Below are positions 1 through 6,697 of a stretch of 8,861 nucleotides of DNA, one piece after another; the first letter of the stretch is position 1, and the number at the start of each line of letters is the position of its first letter. The position numbers and the translations under genes are program-made. Under the pieces are notes generated by a model. That model did no database searches. It had not been told where the DNA came from and saw only the letters and a program-made list of their open reading frames with translations. Source of the stretch: JBNKDD01 sp050288085 (GTDB lineage: Bacteria; Chloroflexota; Anaerolineae; Aggregatilineales; UBA3940); NCBI GenBank assembly GCA_050288085.1, contig JBNKDD010000238.1:1-8861 (forward strand), in the 5' to 3' direction.

Positions 1-17
1 GTCTCTAGTCGAGGGCA

Positions 18-965
18 TTGCTCCGGTGGGAAAAAAGTGGATTCCGTGCACTGGCGGGACCACTTAGACAAGTCCGGTGGCCAGACAAATTCAAGACCGG
101 CAACATCGACCGGTATGACAGCTCTAGCAACTCTGAAGAATTTATTCAGGTGTATCAGACCGTCATTGAGGCCGCCGGGGGAAACGATCTTTCTCAGGCC
201 GTACCGCTTGCCGCGGCTGTTGAATTAGTGCATACCGCTACATTAGTACATGATGATATTAATGACTTCGGTAAAGTTCGTCGGGGACGTACCACAATTA
301 ATGAACGCTGGGGGCGCACTTTCGCTTTGTTAACCGGGGATTACCTGTTTGCAAAGGTTTATGAACTGGTAGCTCCTTATAAAAACATGAATGTTACCTT
401 TTCTGAAGCAACGGTTGCTCTTGTCGAGGGCGAAACTCTCCAGGCTGCTGCCGCCAAAAGCAATACACTTAACCGTGAGACTTATCAGCAGATTGTCGCA
501 AAGAAAACGGCATCCCTGTTTCGTCTGGCTGCGATGCTGGGTGGGCAGCTAGCCAATGCCCCACAAGAACAAGTGGATGCTTTAGGTGAGTATGGTTTCT
601 ATCTTGGCCTGACTTTCCAGATTGTCGATGACTTGCTCGATTTGACCGGTGATCCAACCCTGATGGGAAAAGAAGCTGGTGTAGATCAGACCCAGGGTAA
701 AGGCGTTGCGGTTGCTTATGCCGAAGGTTCAAATGGACATGGTGAAGTGTCTACTATGGTGGCAGTTGCAGAGCCGCAGGAAGACGAAGATCCATATACT
801 AGAGTTAAGCGACGCATGATTGAGAGTGGGGCGATAGATGAAGGTCACCAGATGATTTCGGTGTTGTCGGCTCAAACCTCTGCTGCCCTTGATAAACTCC
901 CTCCGGGTCCGGCAGTTGATGAACTCCGTGAGCTGATCAAGCTGGTTGTTGAGCGTGACCATTAA
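18..965 (+). CDS. Trans-isoprenyl (polyprenyl) diphosphate synthase, N-terminus disturbed
   Basis: Condenses allylic diphosphates with isopentenyl diphosphate to build long prenyl chains in the cytosol. Numbering from the TTG at 18, the first Asp-rich motif is at about residues 78-83 (HDDIND) followed by RRG at 88-90. A TGDYLF block lies at 106-111, a conserved KT at 163-164 and the second Asp-rich motif (FQIVDDLLD) at 200-208, then the GK..G.D..QGK region. The residue five before the first motif is Ala, which in this family goes with long products. These features make the family assignment firm. The N-terminus is not normal: the family's GGKxxRP substrate motif is missing in this frame, and an in-frame TAG at 6-8 blocks extension to the roughly 45 residues usually found upstream. 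A GGKK lies in another frame at 25-36. The gene is therefore either frameshifted, mis-sequenced or N-terminally decayed, and the TTG start is only nominal. No ribosome binding site can be judged at the window edge. Confidence 0.85.
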   Translation: MLRWEKSGFRALAGPLRQVRWPDKFKTGNIDRYDSSSNSEEFIQVYQTVIEAAGGNDLSQAVPLAAAVELVHTATLVHDDINDFGKVRRGRTTINERWGRTFALLTGDYLFAKVYELVAPYKNMNVTFSEATVALVEGETLQAAAAKSNTLNRETYQQIVAKKTASLFRLAAMLGGQLANAPQEQVDALGEYGFYLGLTFQIVDDLLDLTGDPTLMGKEAGVDQTQGKGVAVAYAEGSNGHGEVSTMVAVAEPQEDEDPYTRVKRRMIESGAIDEGHQMISVLSAQTSAALDKLPPGPAVDELRELIKLVVERDH

Positions 966-987
966 TCGCGCAAGCTAAAGGATCAGC

Positions 988-1040
988 GAGATCAGGTTGG
1001 CTGTTTGTGGGGGAAACGCCAGGAAGCCCGGCTTGATCTT
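988..1040 (+). other. Long imperfect stem in the polyprenyl synthase-cinA gap
   Basis: Bases 988-1000 can pair with 1028-1040 as about 13 pairs, several of them G-U wobbles; the core is GATCAGGTTGG against CCGGCTTGATC. The 27-base apical region holds a possible small GTTT/AAAC inner stem at 1003-1006 and 1014-1017. The element lies just after the polyprenyl synthase stop and about 45 bases before the strong hairpin at 1086-1108. It does not match any riboswitch, tmRNA, SRP or RNase P core that I recognise. It may be a transcript 3' end, a leader of cinA, or chance. Confidence 0.35.
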
Positions 1041-1085
1041 CCTACCCTAAAACGACCTTTCGCAGTAAACTCACGCTGGAATTTG

Positions 1086-1110
1086 AGGGGCGGAACAATT
1101 CCGCCCCTTT
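1086..1110 (+). terminator. GC-rich hairpin followed by TTT, terminator-like
   Basis: GGGGCGGAA at 1087-1095 pairs perfectly with TTCCGCCCC at 1099-1107 around a CAA loop. A1086-T1108 adds a tenth pair, and TTT follows at 1108-1110. The stem is very stable, but the T run is short for a classical intrinsic terminator. It most likely ends the polyprenyl synthase transcript. It sits only about 20 bases before the cinA ribosome binding site, so an attenuator role ahead of cinA is possible. Confidence 0.65.
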
Positions 1111-1138
1111 GACGTTTATGTAGTAATTGCGAGGATAT

Positions 1139-2335
1139 ATGCAGGCTGAATTGGTTTCAATTGGAACTGAACTCCTGTTAGGTGAGATCACCGATACAAA
1201 TGCCACCCATATTGCCCAGACCATCCGCGAAATCGGGCTTGACCTGATCTACAGAACCACTGTCGGCGACAATGAACACCGGATCGCTGAGGTGATTGAC
1301 CATGCACTGAACCGGGTGGATGTGGTGATCACCAGCGGTGGGCTTGGTCCAACCGTTGATGATGTAACCCGCGAGGCTATTTCACGGGCAACCAATCGCC
1401 CGCTTGAGCTTCGTGAAGAACTTCGGGTCAGTCTTGAAGAGAAGTTCAGGCAGTTCGGCACGCAGATGAGCCGGAACAACGAGCAGCAGGCTTATGTGCC
1501 GCAAGGGGCCGAAGCTATCGATAACCCGGTCGGGACTGCACCGATCTTCATCCTGAAGACGGAACGAGGGGTTGTGATGACTCTTCCAGGAGTCCCGCGT
1601 GAGATGAAGTATCTATTGGAAAACTTCCTGCTGCCCTGGCTGAAGGAATACATTGGTGATGCCGCCGTGATCCGAAGCCGGGTCCTGCGCACGGCAGGGA
1701 TTGGGGAAAGTCAGATTGATGCCCGGATCACCGATTTGATGAAGATGACCAATCCCACCGTTGGGTTGGCAGCGCACACCGGGCAGACGGACATTCGGAT
1801 TACGACCAAAGCTATCTCGGATGAAGCCGCCCAAACCCAGCTCAATTCGGTTGAGGCGGAGCTGCGAAAACGCGTCGGGCGATGGATTTATGGTATCGGG
1901 ACAGAAACCCTGGAAGAGGTCACCATGCGCCTGGTAGCGGATAAGCAGGTTGCCCTTGCAACGGTTGAGGTTGGGACGCAGGGCAATCTCCAGGAGCGGC
2001 TGCAACAGTTTGACTCGGTGGGGCTGCTCAAGCATAGTCAGACAATTGACAGCCTGCCAGCGCAGGGCGAGGAAGAATCTCTGAAAGAAACTGCCCTTCA
2101 ATTAGCCCAATCAGCCCGCGACCAGAATCAAACGGACTATGGGATTTCGGTGATTATCCTGACCAGGGAAATGGTCACTAACACCGAAGAAGGGACAGCG
2201 ATTGCCATTGTCGGTGAGCATACACACCGCGCTCAGACATTTCCCTGGCGCGGTGAACGCAGCGATACACATATCTGGGCTGCGAATAATGCTCTGGTGA
2301 CATTGCGGCGGATGCTGCTGAACATCAAAGAATGA
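1139..2335 (+). CDS. cinA: CinA family protein with degenerate C-terminal amidase-like domain
   Basis: Full CinA proteins join a molybdopterin-binding-like (COG1058) nucleotide pyrophosphatase domain to a PncC-type nicotinamide-nucleotide amidase (COG1546); both act in the cytosol in pyridine nucleotide salvage. Counting from ATG 1139 (398 residues, close to the usual 410-420), the N-terminal domain is well conserved: VSIGTELLLGE at 6-16, VGDNE at 42-46, SGGLGPTVDD at 66-75 and LPGVPREM at 149-156. A KH-like middle part lies near 205-255. The C-terminal part begins near 258, but where PncC has AESCTGG this protein has VEVGTQG (276-282), and the stretch expected to carry the catalytic Ser and Lys is not recognisable. 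Amidase activity is therefore unlikely, while the N-terminal domain may be active. ATG 1139 is chosen because the family begins at this point and GAGGA precedes it at 1131-1135, though with short spacing; an in-frame TTG at 1127 is less likely. It converges with the MFS gene, 9 bases apart. Confidence 0.93.
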   Translation: MQAELVSIGTELLLGEITDTNATHIAQTIREIGLDLIYRTTVGDNEHRIAEVIDHALNRVDVVITSGGLGPTVDDVTREAISRATNRPLELREELRVSLEEKFRQFGTQMSRNNEQQAYVPQGAEAIDNPVGTAPIFILKTERGVVMTLPGVPREMKYLLENFLLPWLKEYIGDAAVIRSRVLRTAGIGESQIDARITDLMKMTNPTVGLAAHTGQTDIRITTKAISDEAAQTQLNSVEAELRKRVGRWIYGIGTETLEEVTMRLVADKQVALATVEVGTQGNLQERLQQFDSVGLLKHSQTIDSLPAQGEEESLKETALQLAQSARDQNQTDYGISVIILTREMVTNTEEGTAIAIVGEHTHRAQTFPWRGERSDTHIWAANNALVTLRRMLLNIKE

Positions 2336-2344
2336 TGGTTGAAT

Positions 2345-3541
2345 CTAGAGATCCCCAGCCGAACCTGCGACAGGTATTCGTGTCACACGTCCCAGGTTAC
2401 GTGGGATCATGATCCACAGCACCGCTGCCCAGATAATGGGGATAACCGTCATAATGGTGTAAATCGTGTTATAACTGGTTTGCAGAACGATAATCCCCAT
2501 CACCCAGCTAAATAATCCATTCCAGATGTCAAGCCCGGCGTATTCCAGACCAGCTGCCGTCCCACGTAGATCACGCGGTGCGCCGTCCATCACGATCACG
2601 TCGAGGCCAACACGGGCAATCGAAGCTCCCAGCCCGACCAGTCCTGATCCGATAACGATCAAACCTGTCTGATCCGCGATCAATAGGAAGTACACGCCCA
2701 GTGCAGCTATCAGAAAACTGGGGATAATGACAAACCGCCAGCCAATGCGATCTCCCAACCGCCCGCCGATGGGTTGACCGATCACTTGCATCAACGAATA
2801 TATACTTAGTGCCAGTCCAACTCCGGTCAGGCTGCGTAGTTCTGCCAGCAAAGGCAGGAAGGTCAAAATGGCCGTAAACGTTATTGCGATACCGGCCATG
2901 CCCCAGATACCAATTTGAGTGGTACGGCGTGGCAGCACCTCTTTTGCGCCGGTGAGCATGGACTGCAAGGTCTTTTTCTGTTCCCCCATACCGATCAAAC
3001 CTACTACTATTGCACAGCCCAGTGCCAGGACTATGCCCACATAGAAGACCTGATCGTAGCCATACTGCTGGTACAGCCATTCACCTAAAGGAGTGCTGAA
3101 AATCATGGCGATTCCGAAGGTGAGGTTCCCAATGCCGACAGCCTCACCTTGTTTGCCTTCCGGGGCAAAGTCAACGATGAGAGCCTTATAGGCAGTCGTA
3201 AACAGCCCGATGCCCAATCCGTGTACAGCCCGTGATACTAACAACCCGGCGAAGTTGTTTGTGAACAGCAAAACAATGCCGCCTAGAAGATTCGCCAGCG
3301 CTCCGGAGAGCATCACCCCTCGCCGCCCGATCCGATCAGAGAGCGAACCACCCGCCAACCGGAACGACGCCGCAGCCGCTGCAATGACTGTTGTTGCCAG
3401 TCCCCAGGCAGCCTCATTTTCCCCGATATCGAGTGCGTACAGCGGCAGTATAGGAGTCAGAACCTGTAGGGCGAAAAAGAACAATGTCGATGCCGCCATC
3501 GCCCCAAAGAAGTCGATAGGATACCGCGTTTTAATCATCAT
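2345..3541 (-). CDS. Major facilitator superfamily (MFS) transporter
   Basis: A 398-residue integral membrane protein with the length and hydrophobic pattern of a 12-helix MFS carrier. The loop 2-3 signature GGSLSDRIGRRG lies at about 64-75 and its echo in the second half (GGRLGDRIGWR) near 257-267, the usual pseudo-twofold arrangement. R104 followed by HGLGIG matches the helix 4 motif. A TPLGEW stretch near 150-155 recalls the helix 5 region of drug-proton antiporters but is not a full antiporter motif. The substrate cannot be told from sequence; a multidrug or small-molecule exporter is a reasonable guess. It starts at tandem ATGs (3539-3541 and 3536-3538) inside the last codons of lepA, an 11-base overlap with no clear ribosome binding site, so translation is probably coupled to lepA. 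Its 3' end faces cinA. Confidence 0.92.
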   Translation of the reverse strand: MMIKTRYPIDFFGAMAASTLFFFALQVLTPILPLYALDIGENEAAWGLATTVIAAAAASFRLAGGSLSDRIGRRGVMLSGALANLLGGIVLLFTNNFAGLLVSRAVHGLGIGLFTTAYKALIVDFAPEGKQGEAVGIGNLTFGIAMIFSTPLGEWLYQQYGYDQVFYVGIVLALGCAIVVGLIGMGEQKKTLQSMLTGAKEVLPRRTTQIGIWGMAGIAITFTAILTFLPLLAELRSLTGVGLALSIYSLMQVIGQPIGGRLGDRIGWRFVIIPSFLIAALGVYFLLIADQTGLIVIGSGLVGLGASIARVGLDVIVMDGAPRDLRGTAAGLEYAGLDIWNGLFSWVMGIIVLQTSYNTIYTIMTVIPIIWAAVLWIMIPRNLGRVTRIPVAGSAGDL

Positions 3542-5336
3542 CGAGTCTTAATACGGCCATGAAAGCCTCTTGCGGTACTTCGACCTGCCCGATCATCTTC
3601 ATGCGCTTCTTGCCCTTTTTCTGCTTTTCGAGCAGTTTGCGCTTACGGGTCACATCGCCGCCGTAGCATTTCGCCAGGACATCCTTGCGCATCGCCTTAA
3701 CATTCGCCCGGCTGATGACACGCTTTCCGACCGCTGCCTGAATCGGGACGACGAACATTTGGCGGGGGATTAATTCCTTCAGCTTGGTGACCAGTGCTTG
3801 TCCTTTATGGTAAGCCTGATCGCTGTGGACGATCAGGGCGAGAGCATCCACTGGCTGCTGGTTGACCAGCACATCTAACTTGACCAGATCACCTGGTCGA
3901 TATTCCAGGAAATGATAATCCAGTGAAGCATAACCCCGCGTGATCGATTTGATCCGGTCGTAGAAATCGACGATCATTTCGGCCAGGGGCAAGTCATAGG
4001 ACAGCATGACACGCTGAGGATCAAGATACTCGGTGGCAATATAGATGCCGCGCCGCTTGGTGACAAGTTCCATCGTTGGGCCGATGAATTCAGTCGGCGT
4101 GAAGATTTGAATACGCATCCAGGGTTCGCGCACTTCTTCGATTTCACCCTCATCGGGGAGTTGGGCCGGGCTGTCGATAGTGATCGTCTCGCCGGTATTC
4201 CGCAGTACCACTTCGTATTCGACGCTGGGAGCCGTTGAGATGATATCAAGATCGTATTCACGCTCCAGCCGTTCCTGGATAATTTCTCGATGAAACAACC
4301 CCAGGAACCCACAGCGGAAACCGAAGTTTAATGCCTGTGAATTCTCCGGCTGAAAGACCAGGGAGGCATCATTAAGCTGGAGCTTTTCGAGCGCATCCCT
4401 TAACAGGGGATAATCCTCGTTTTCGACAGGATACAGCCCTGCAAAAACCATTGGCTTGACGGCTTCATAACCCGGTAAAGCCTCTAATGTAGGGGTCTTT
4501 TTGTGGGTAATAGTATCGCCGACATGCGCTTCCTGGATGGTTTTTAGTCCGGTGGCGACATAACCAACCTGCCCGGTGTCAAGCGAGTCAACCGGGCGCA
4601 TATCCGGCGCAAAGAAACCTGCTTCAATTGGCTCAACGTCGGCTTTAGTTGCCATCATGAGCAGGCGATCTTTTTTGTTTAACACTCCATCAATCACCCG
4701 GATATAGGCAATCACGCCCTTGTAGGGATCATAATGGCTGTCAAAGACCAGTGCCCGAAGCGGCTGGTCAGGCTGGCCTGACGGTGGTGGAACCCGCTGC
4801 ACCACTGCTTCCAGCACAGCTTCGACGTTTGAGCCTGATTTAGCCGAAACTTGCAATATATCGGCAGCATCCACGCCGAGCAGGTCTTCGATCTCTTCGG
4901 CCACTTCATCAGGACGGGCAGCGGGGAGATCGATCTTGTTCACGACCGGGATAATCTCCAGGTCGTTATCAAGCGCCAGGAAAAGATTTGCCAGGGTTTG
5001 TGCTTCAATGCCCTGGGTAGCGTCGACGACCAGGAGAGCGCCTTCACACGCCTGTAAAGCACGAGATACCTCGTAGGCAAAGTCTACGTGACCGGGTGTG
5101 TCGATCAAGTTCATATCATAGGTCTGGCCGTCCTGGGCAGTATAAGTCATGTGGACGGCGCTGGCTTTGATCGTGACACCGCGTTCACGCTCTAAATCCA
5201 TCGAGTCAAGCACCTGGTTTGCCATCAGGCGATCCGGGATCGTGCCTGTAATCTCCAAAAGGCGATCCGCTAGAGTGCTTTTTCCGTGATCAATGTGAGC
5301 GATAATACAAAAGTTACGAATGTGATCTTGCTGCAT
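3531..5336 (-). CDS. lepA: Elongation factor 4 (LepA), ribosome back-translocase GTPase
   Basis: A ribosome-binding translational GTPase that acts on stalled or mistranslocated ribosomes and in ribosome maturation. From ATG 5336 (601 residues, the usual size) the GTPase motifs are all intact: G1 AHIDHGKST at 13-21, G2 RERGVTIK at 50-57, G3 DTPGH at 79-83, G4 NKID at 133-136 and G5 SAKSG at 164-168. The LepA-specific C-terminal domain is present, with the AKCYGGDVTRKRKLLEKQK signature and VEVPQEAF just before the end. The start at ATG 5336 gives the family's usual MxxxHIRNF beginning and has GAGGAAG immediately upstream (5343-5337). An in-frame TTG at 5343-5345 would add three residues and has its own AAGAGG just ahead of it. 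The gene heads a leftward pair with the overlapping MFS gene, and it diverges from the lipoprotein gene. Confidence 0.98.
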   Translation of the reverse strand: MQQDHIRNFCIIAHIDHGKSTLADRLLEITGTIPDRLMANQVLDSMDLERERGVTIKASAVHMTYTAQDGQTYDMNLIDTPGHVDFAYEVSRALQACEGALLVVDATQGIEAQTLANLFLALDNDLEIIPVVNKIDLPAARPDEVAEEIEDLLGVDAADILQVSAKSGSNVEAVLEAVVQRVPPPSGQPDQPLRALVFDSHYDPYKGVIAYIRVIDGVLNKKDRLLMMATKADVEPIEAGFFAPDMRPVDSLDTGQVGYVATGLKTIQEAHVGDTITHKKTPTLEALPGYEAVKPMVFAGLYPVENEDYPLLRDALEKLQLNDASLVFQPENSQALNFGFRCGFLGLFHREIIQERLEREYDLDIISTAPSVEYEVVLRNTGETITIDSPAQLPDEGEIEEVREPWMRIQIFTPTEFIGPTMELVTKRRGIYIATEYLDPQRVMLSYDLPLAEMIVDFYDRIKSITRGYASLDYHFLEYRPGDLVKLDVLVNQQPVDALALIVHSDQAYHKGQALVTKLKELIPRQMFVVPIQAAVGKRVISRANVKAMRKDVLAKCYGGDVTRKRKLLEKQKKGKKRMKMIGQVEVPQEAFMAVLRLDDD

Positions 5337-5368
5337 CTTCCTCAATACCTCTTAATCAAATCGTAGGG

Positions 5369-5374
5369 ATTGTA
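5369..5374 (-). promoter_or_regulatory. Possible -10 element for lepA (TACAAT)
   Basis: On the minus strand TACAAT lies about 33 bases before the lepA ATG, a suitable distance. No good -35 hexamer is found 16-18 bases further upstream, so this is a weak call based mainly on position within the divergent intergenic region. Confidence 0.3.
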
Positions 5375-5454
5375 CCTTGCCCACCCGGAGAATCACACAT
5401 TATGGATTGAGGCGATTGCCCTCATTATCTGTTTCGCACCCGAATCCAATGCTG

Positions 5455-5460
5455 TATAAT
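5455..5460 (+). promoter_or_regulatory. Perfect -10 element (TATAAT) for the lipoprotein gene
   Basis: A consensus TATAAT is followed by a likely start site near 5467, about 25 bases before the GTG start. The -35 position (about 5431-5438, GTTTCGCA) is poor, so the promoter may be of modest strength or need an activator. It lies in the 146-155 base divergent gap with lepA. That gap also contains a small TGAGG/CCTCA inverted repeat (5408-5412 and 5420-5424) that could be an operator or chance. Confidence 0.55.
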
Positions 5461-5480
5461 TTGTATCAGGATCACCTATT

Positions 5481-5494
5481 GGAGAAATAACGTG
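5481..5494 (+). promoter_or_regulatory. Ribosome binding site fixing the GTG start of the lipoprotein gene
   Basis: GGAGA at 5481-5485 precedes the GTG at 5492-5494 with normal spacing. It supports this GTG as the true start, and the resulting protein begins with a proper lipoprotein signal peptide. Confidence 0.7.
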
Positions 5495-6679
5495 AGAAGA
5501 GCCACTATACTACCCGTCGTTTTTATCGCCCTGGCCGTCATGGCCTGTACTCTAACCAGTGCCAAAGAACAATCTGAACTTCAGGAACTCAAGGTTCCTG
5601 GCCCCACAGAAGCCGCTACCGTTGTTGTTGAGCCGGTTGAACCAATTGCCGTAGAAGAAGCCCTACAAACAGACATCGTGACCGATCCCGATGTATTCCA
5701 GGCCGACCTCCTGCAAGCTGTGTCAGATCGGAATTTTGATGCATTTGAACCGCTGATGGGATCGGCGTTCTCTCTAGGCTACTGGCAGTCGGAGGGAGGG
5801 ATCATCTCAACCGGGGATGCCATCAACCTGATGCGTGATGATCTGCTGAGTGGAACTAACCCGGTCACTTCTGACCCCGGCATCGACCCCGGCAGCGTCG
5901 TAAACGATGATATCGTCAACTACAGCCCTGGCATGGTGCGGGCAATTTTCAGCACCGGCTGGGGGGAATCAGGCGAGGATGAAGCCATTCTGTTTATCGC
6001 TTCTGAAGAGAATACCGGGGCTTTGTACTGGCAGGGTTTGCTCTATGCAAGGGGCGGTTTTGGTGCATCGACTGCGCCTGTCCTTGCTGCTGCAGAACCC
6101 ACCGAAGCTCCCCCGCCTGTACAGCAGCAGGTTGCACATGGTGACCTGATATACGAGCACGATTTTCGGTCCGGATGGTTGGAGACAGATGTCGAAAACG
6201 GGACCATGAAACATATCCCGGAAGGTTACCAGTTCGCCGTTGTCGAGCAGGCATTGTGGACATTCACCACCAAAACCAAACAGGGCGCGTTCTATGCTGA
6301 ACTAGAGGCCACCCCCGGCCAATGCCCCTCTGGCCAGGGCAATTATGGGTTGTTGTTCCATTTCCAGGACGATACCCATTACCGGTTATTTGTTGTGTGG
6401 TGCAGTGGCCTTTATTCGTTATTCCAGCGTGAGGTATCAAATAGCATATTCACAATTTCGGAGGGCAATCTTCCTGCCGGAATCGATGCCTCAACCGGCC
6501 AACACAAGCTGGCCGTACACGCTGAAGACAATGTTCTGAGGCTGTATGTGGACGATTACCTCGTTACCACACAGGGTGTCAGCAATATGCCGGTCGGGGA
6601 TTTTGGCCCTTACGCGGAAACAACCGGTGGATTCCCGATGACGGTTGTATTTAACCGGATCGCGATTTATCAGCCCTAA
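5492..6679 (+). CDS. Predicted surface lipoprotein with C-terminal concanavalin/LamG-like domain
   Basis: A 395-residue exported protein of unknown role. An N-terminal RR, a hydrophobic stretch and VMAC at 16-19 form a likely type II signal; Met at the second lipobox position is unusual, but Val, Ala and Cys fit, so C19 would be the lipidated residue. A Pro/Glu/Val-rich tether follows to about 60. A globular domain at about 62-190 (LMGSAFSLGYWQSEGG, FSTGWGESGEDEAILFIA, ALYWQGLL) resembles repeated domains I associate with Chloroflexota lipoproteins. A Pro/Ala-rich linker runs at about 192-216. From 218 to the end, the pattern GLLFHFQDDTHYRLFVV...LAVHAEDNVLRLYVDDYLV is typical of a concanavalin A-like or LamG/DUF1080-type beta-sandwich, which usually binds glycans or polymers. 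C278 and C304 could form a disulfide. The gene is monocistronic, diverges from lepA and converges on tlyA. No catalytic residues can be named, so function is open. Confidence 0.85.
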   Translation: MRRATILPVVFIALAVMACTLTSAKEQSELQELKVPGPTEAATVVVEPVEPIAVEEALQTDIVTDPDVFQADLLQAVSDRNFDAFEPLMGSAFSLGYWQSEGGIISTGDAINLMRDDLLSGTNPVTSDPGIDPGSVVNDDIVNYSPGMVRAIFSTGWGESGEDEAILFIASEENTGALYWQGLLYARGGFGASTAPVLAAAEPTEAPPPVQQQVAHGDLIYEHDFRSGWLETDVENGTMKHIPEGYQFAVVEQALWTFTTKTKQGAFYAELEATPGQCPSGQGNYGLLFHFQDDTHYRLFVVWCSGLYSLFQREVSNSIFTISEGNLPAGIDASTGQHKLAVHAEDNVLRLYVDDYLVTTQGVSNMPVGDFGPYAETTGGFPMTVVFNRIAIYQP

Positions 6680-6697
6680 ACTCGCGTCTCTTAGGGC
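6673..6697. terminator. Inverted repeat spanning both convergent stop codons
   Basis: GCCCTAA at 6673-6679 and TTAGGGC at 6691-6697 form a perfect 7-base inverted repeat with an 11-base loop. The TAA of the lipoprotein gene and the TAA of tlyA (read on the minus strand) are the inner ends of the two arms. It could act as a weak bidirectional terminator, but there is no T run on either side. Confidence 0.4.

Noticed and set aside
31..37. AAAAAAG as a classical -1 programmed frameshift heptamer
   Set aside because: Slippage in the canonical register would move from the second to the first frame, not into the frame that carries the synthase motifs. A homopolymer indel is simpler.
37..228. Open frame on the + strand overlapping the polyprenyl synthase start, as an independent small gene
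   Set aside because: It has no ribosome binding site or recognisable domain and overlaps the synthase. Its GGKK and IRPSL snippets are better explained as displaced pieces of the synthase.
985..1045. SRP RNA-like core (AGATCAGGTT followed by GGAAG)
   Set aside because: The order and spacing do not match the SRP RNA GGUCAGGUCCGGAAGG domain, and the long flanking helix is missing.
1613..2101. 162-codon open frame antisense to cinA
   Set aside because: It lies entirely opposite a conserved CinA coding region, has no family features, and is a typical by-product of biased codon use.
2571..3080. 169-codon open frame within the MFS gene in another frame of the same strand
   Set aside because: The transporter frame carries clear MFS motifs and membrane helices; the alternative protein is rich in scattered Arg, Ser and Trp without a domain.
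3210..3551. 113-codon + strand open frame opposite the start of the MFS gene
   Set aside because: It is antisense to well-supported coding sequence and has no ribosome binding site or recognisable motif.
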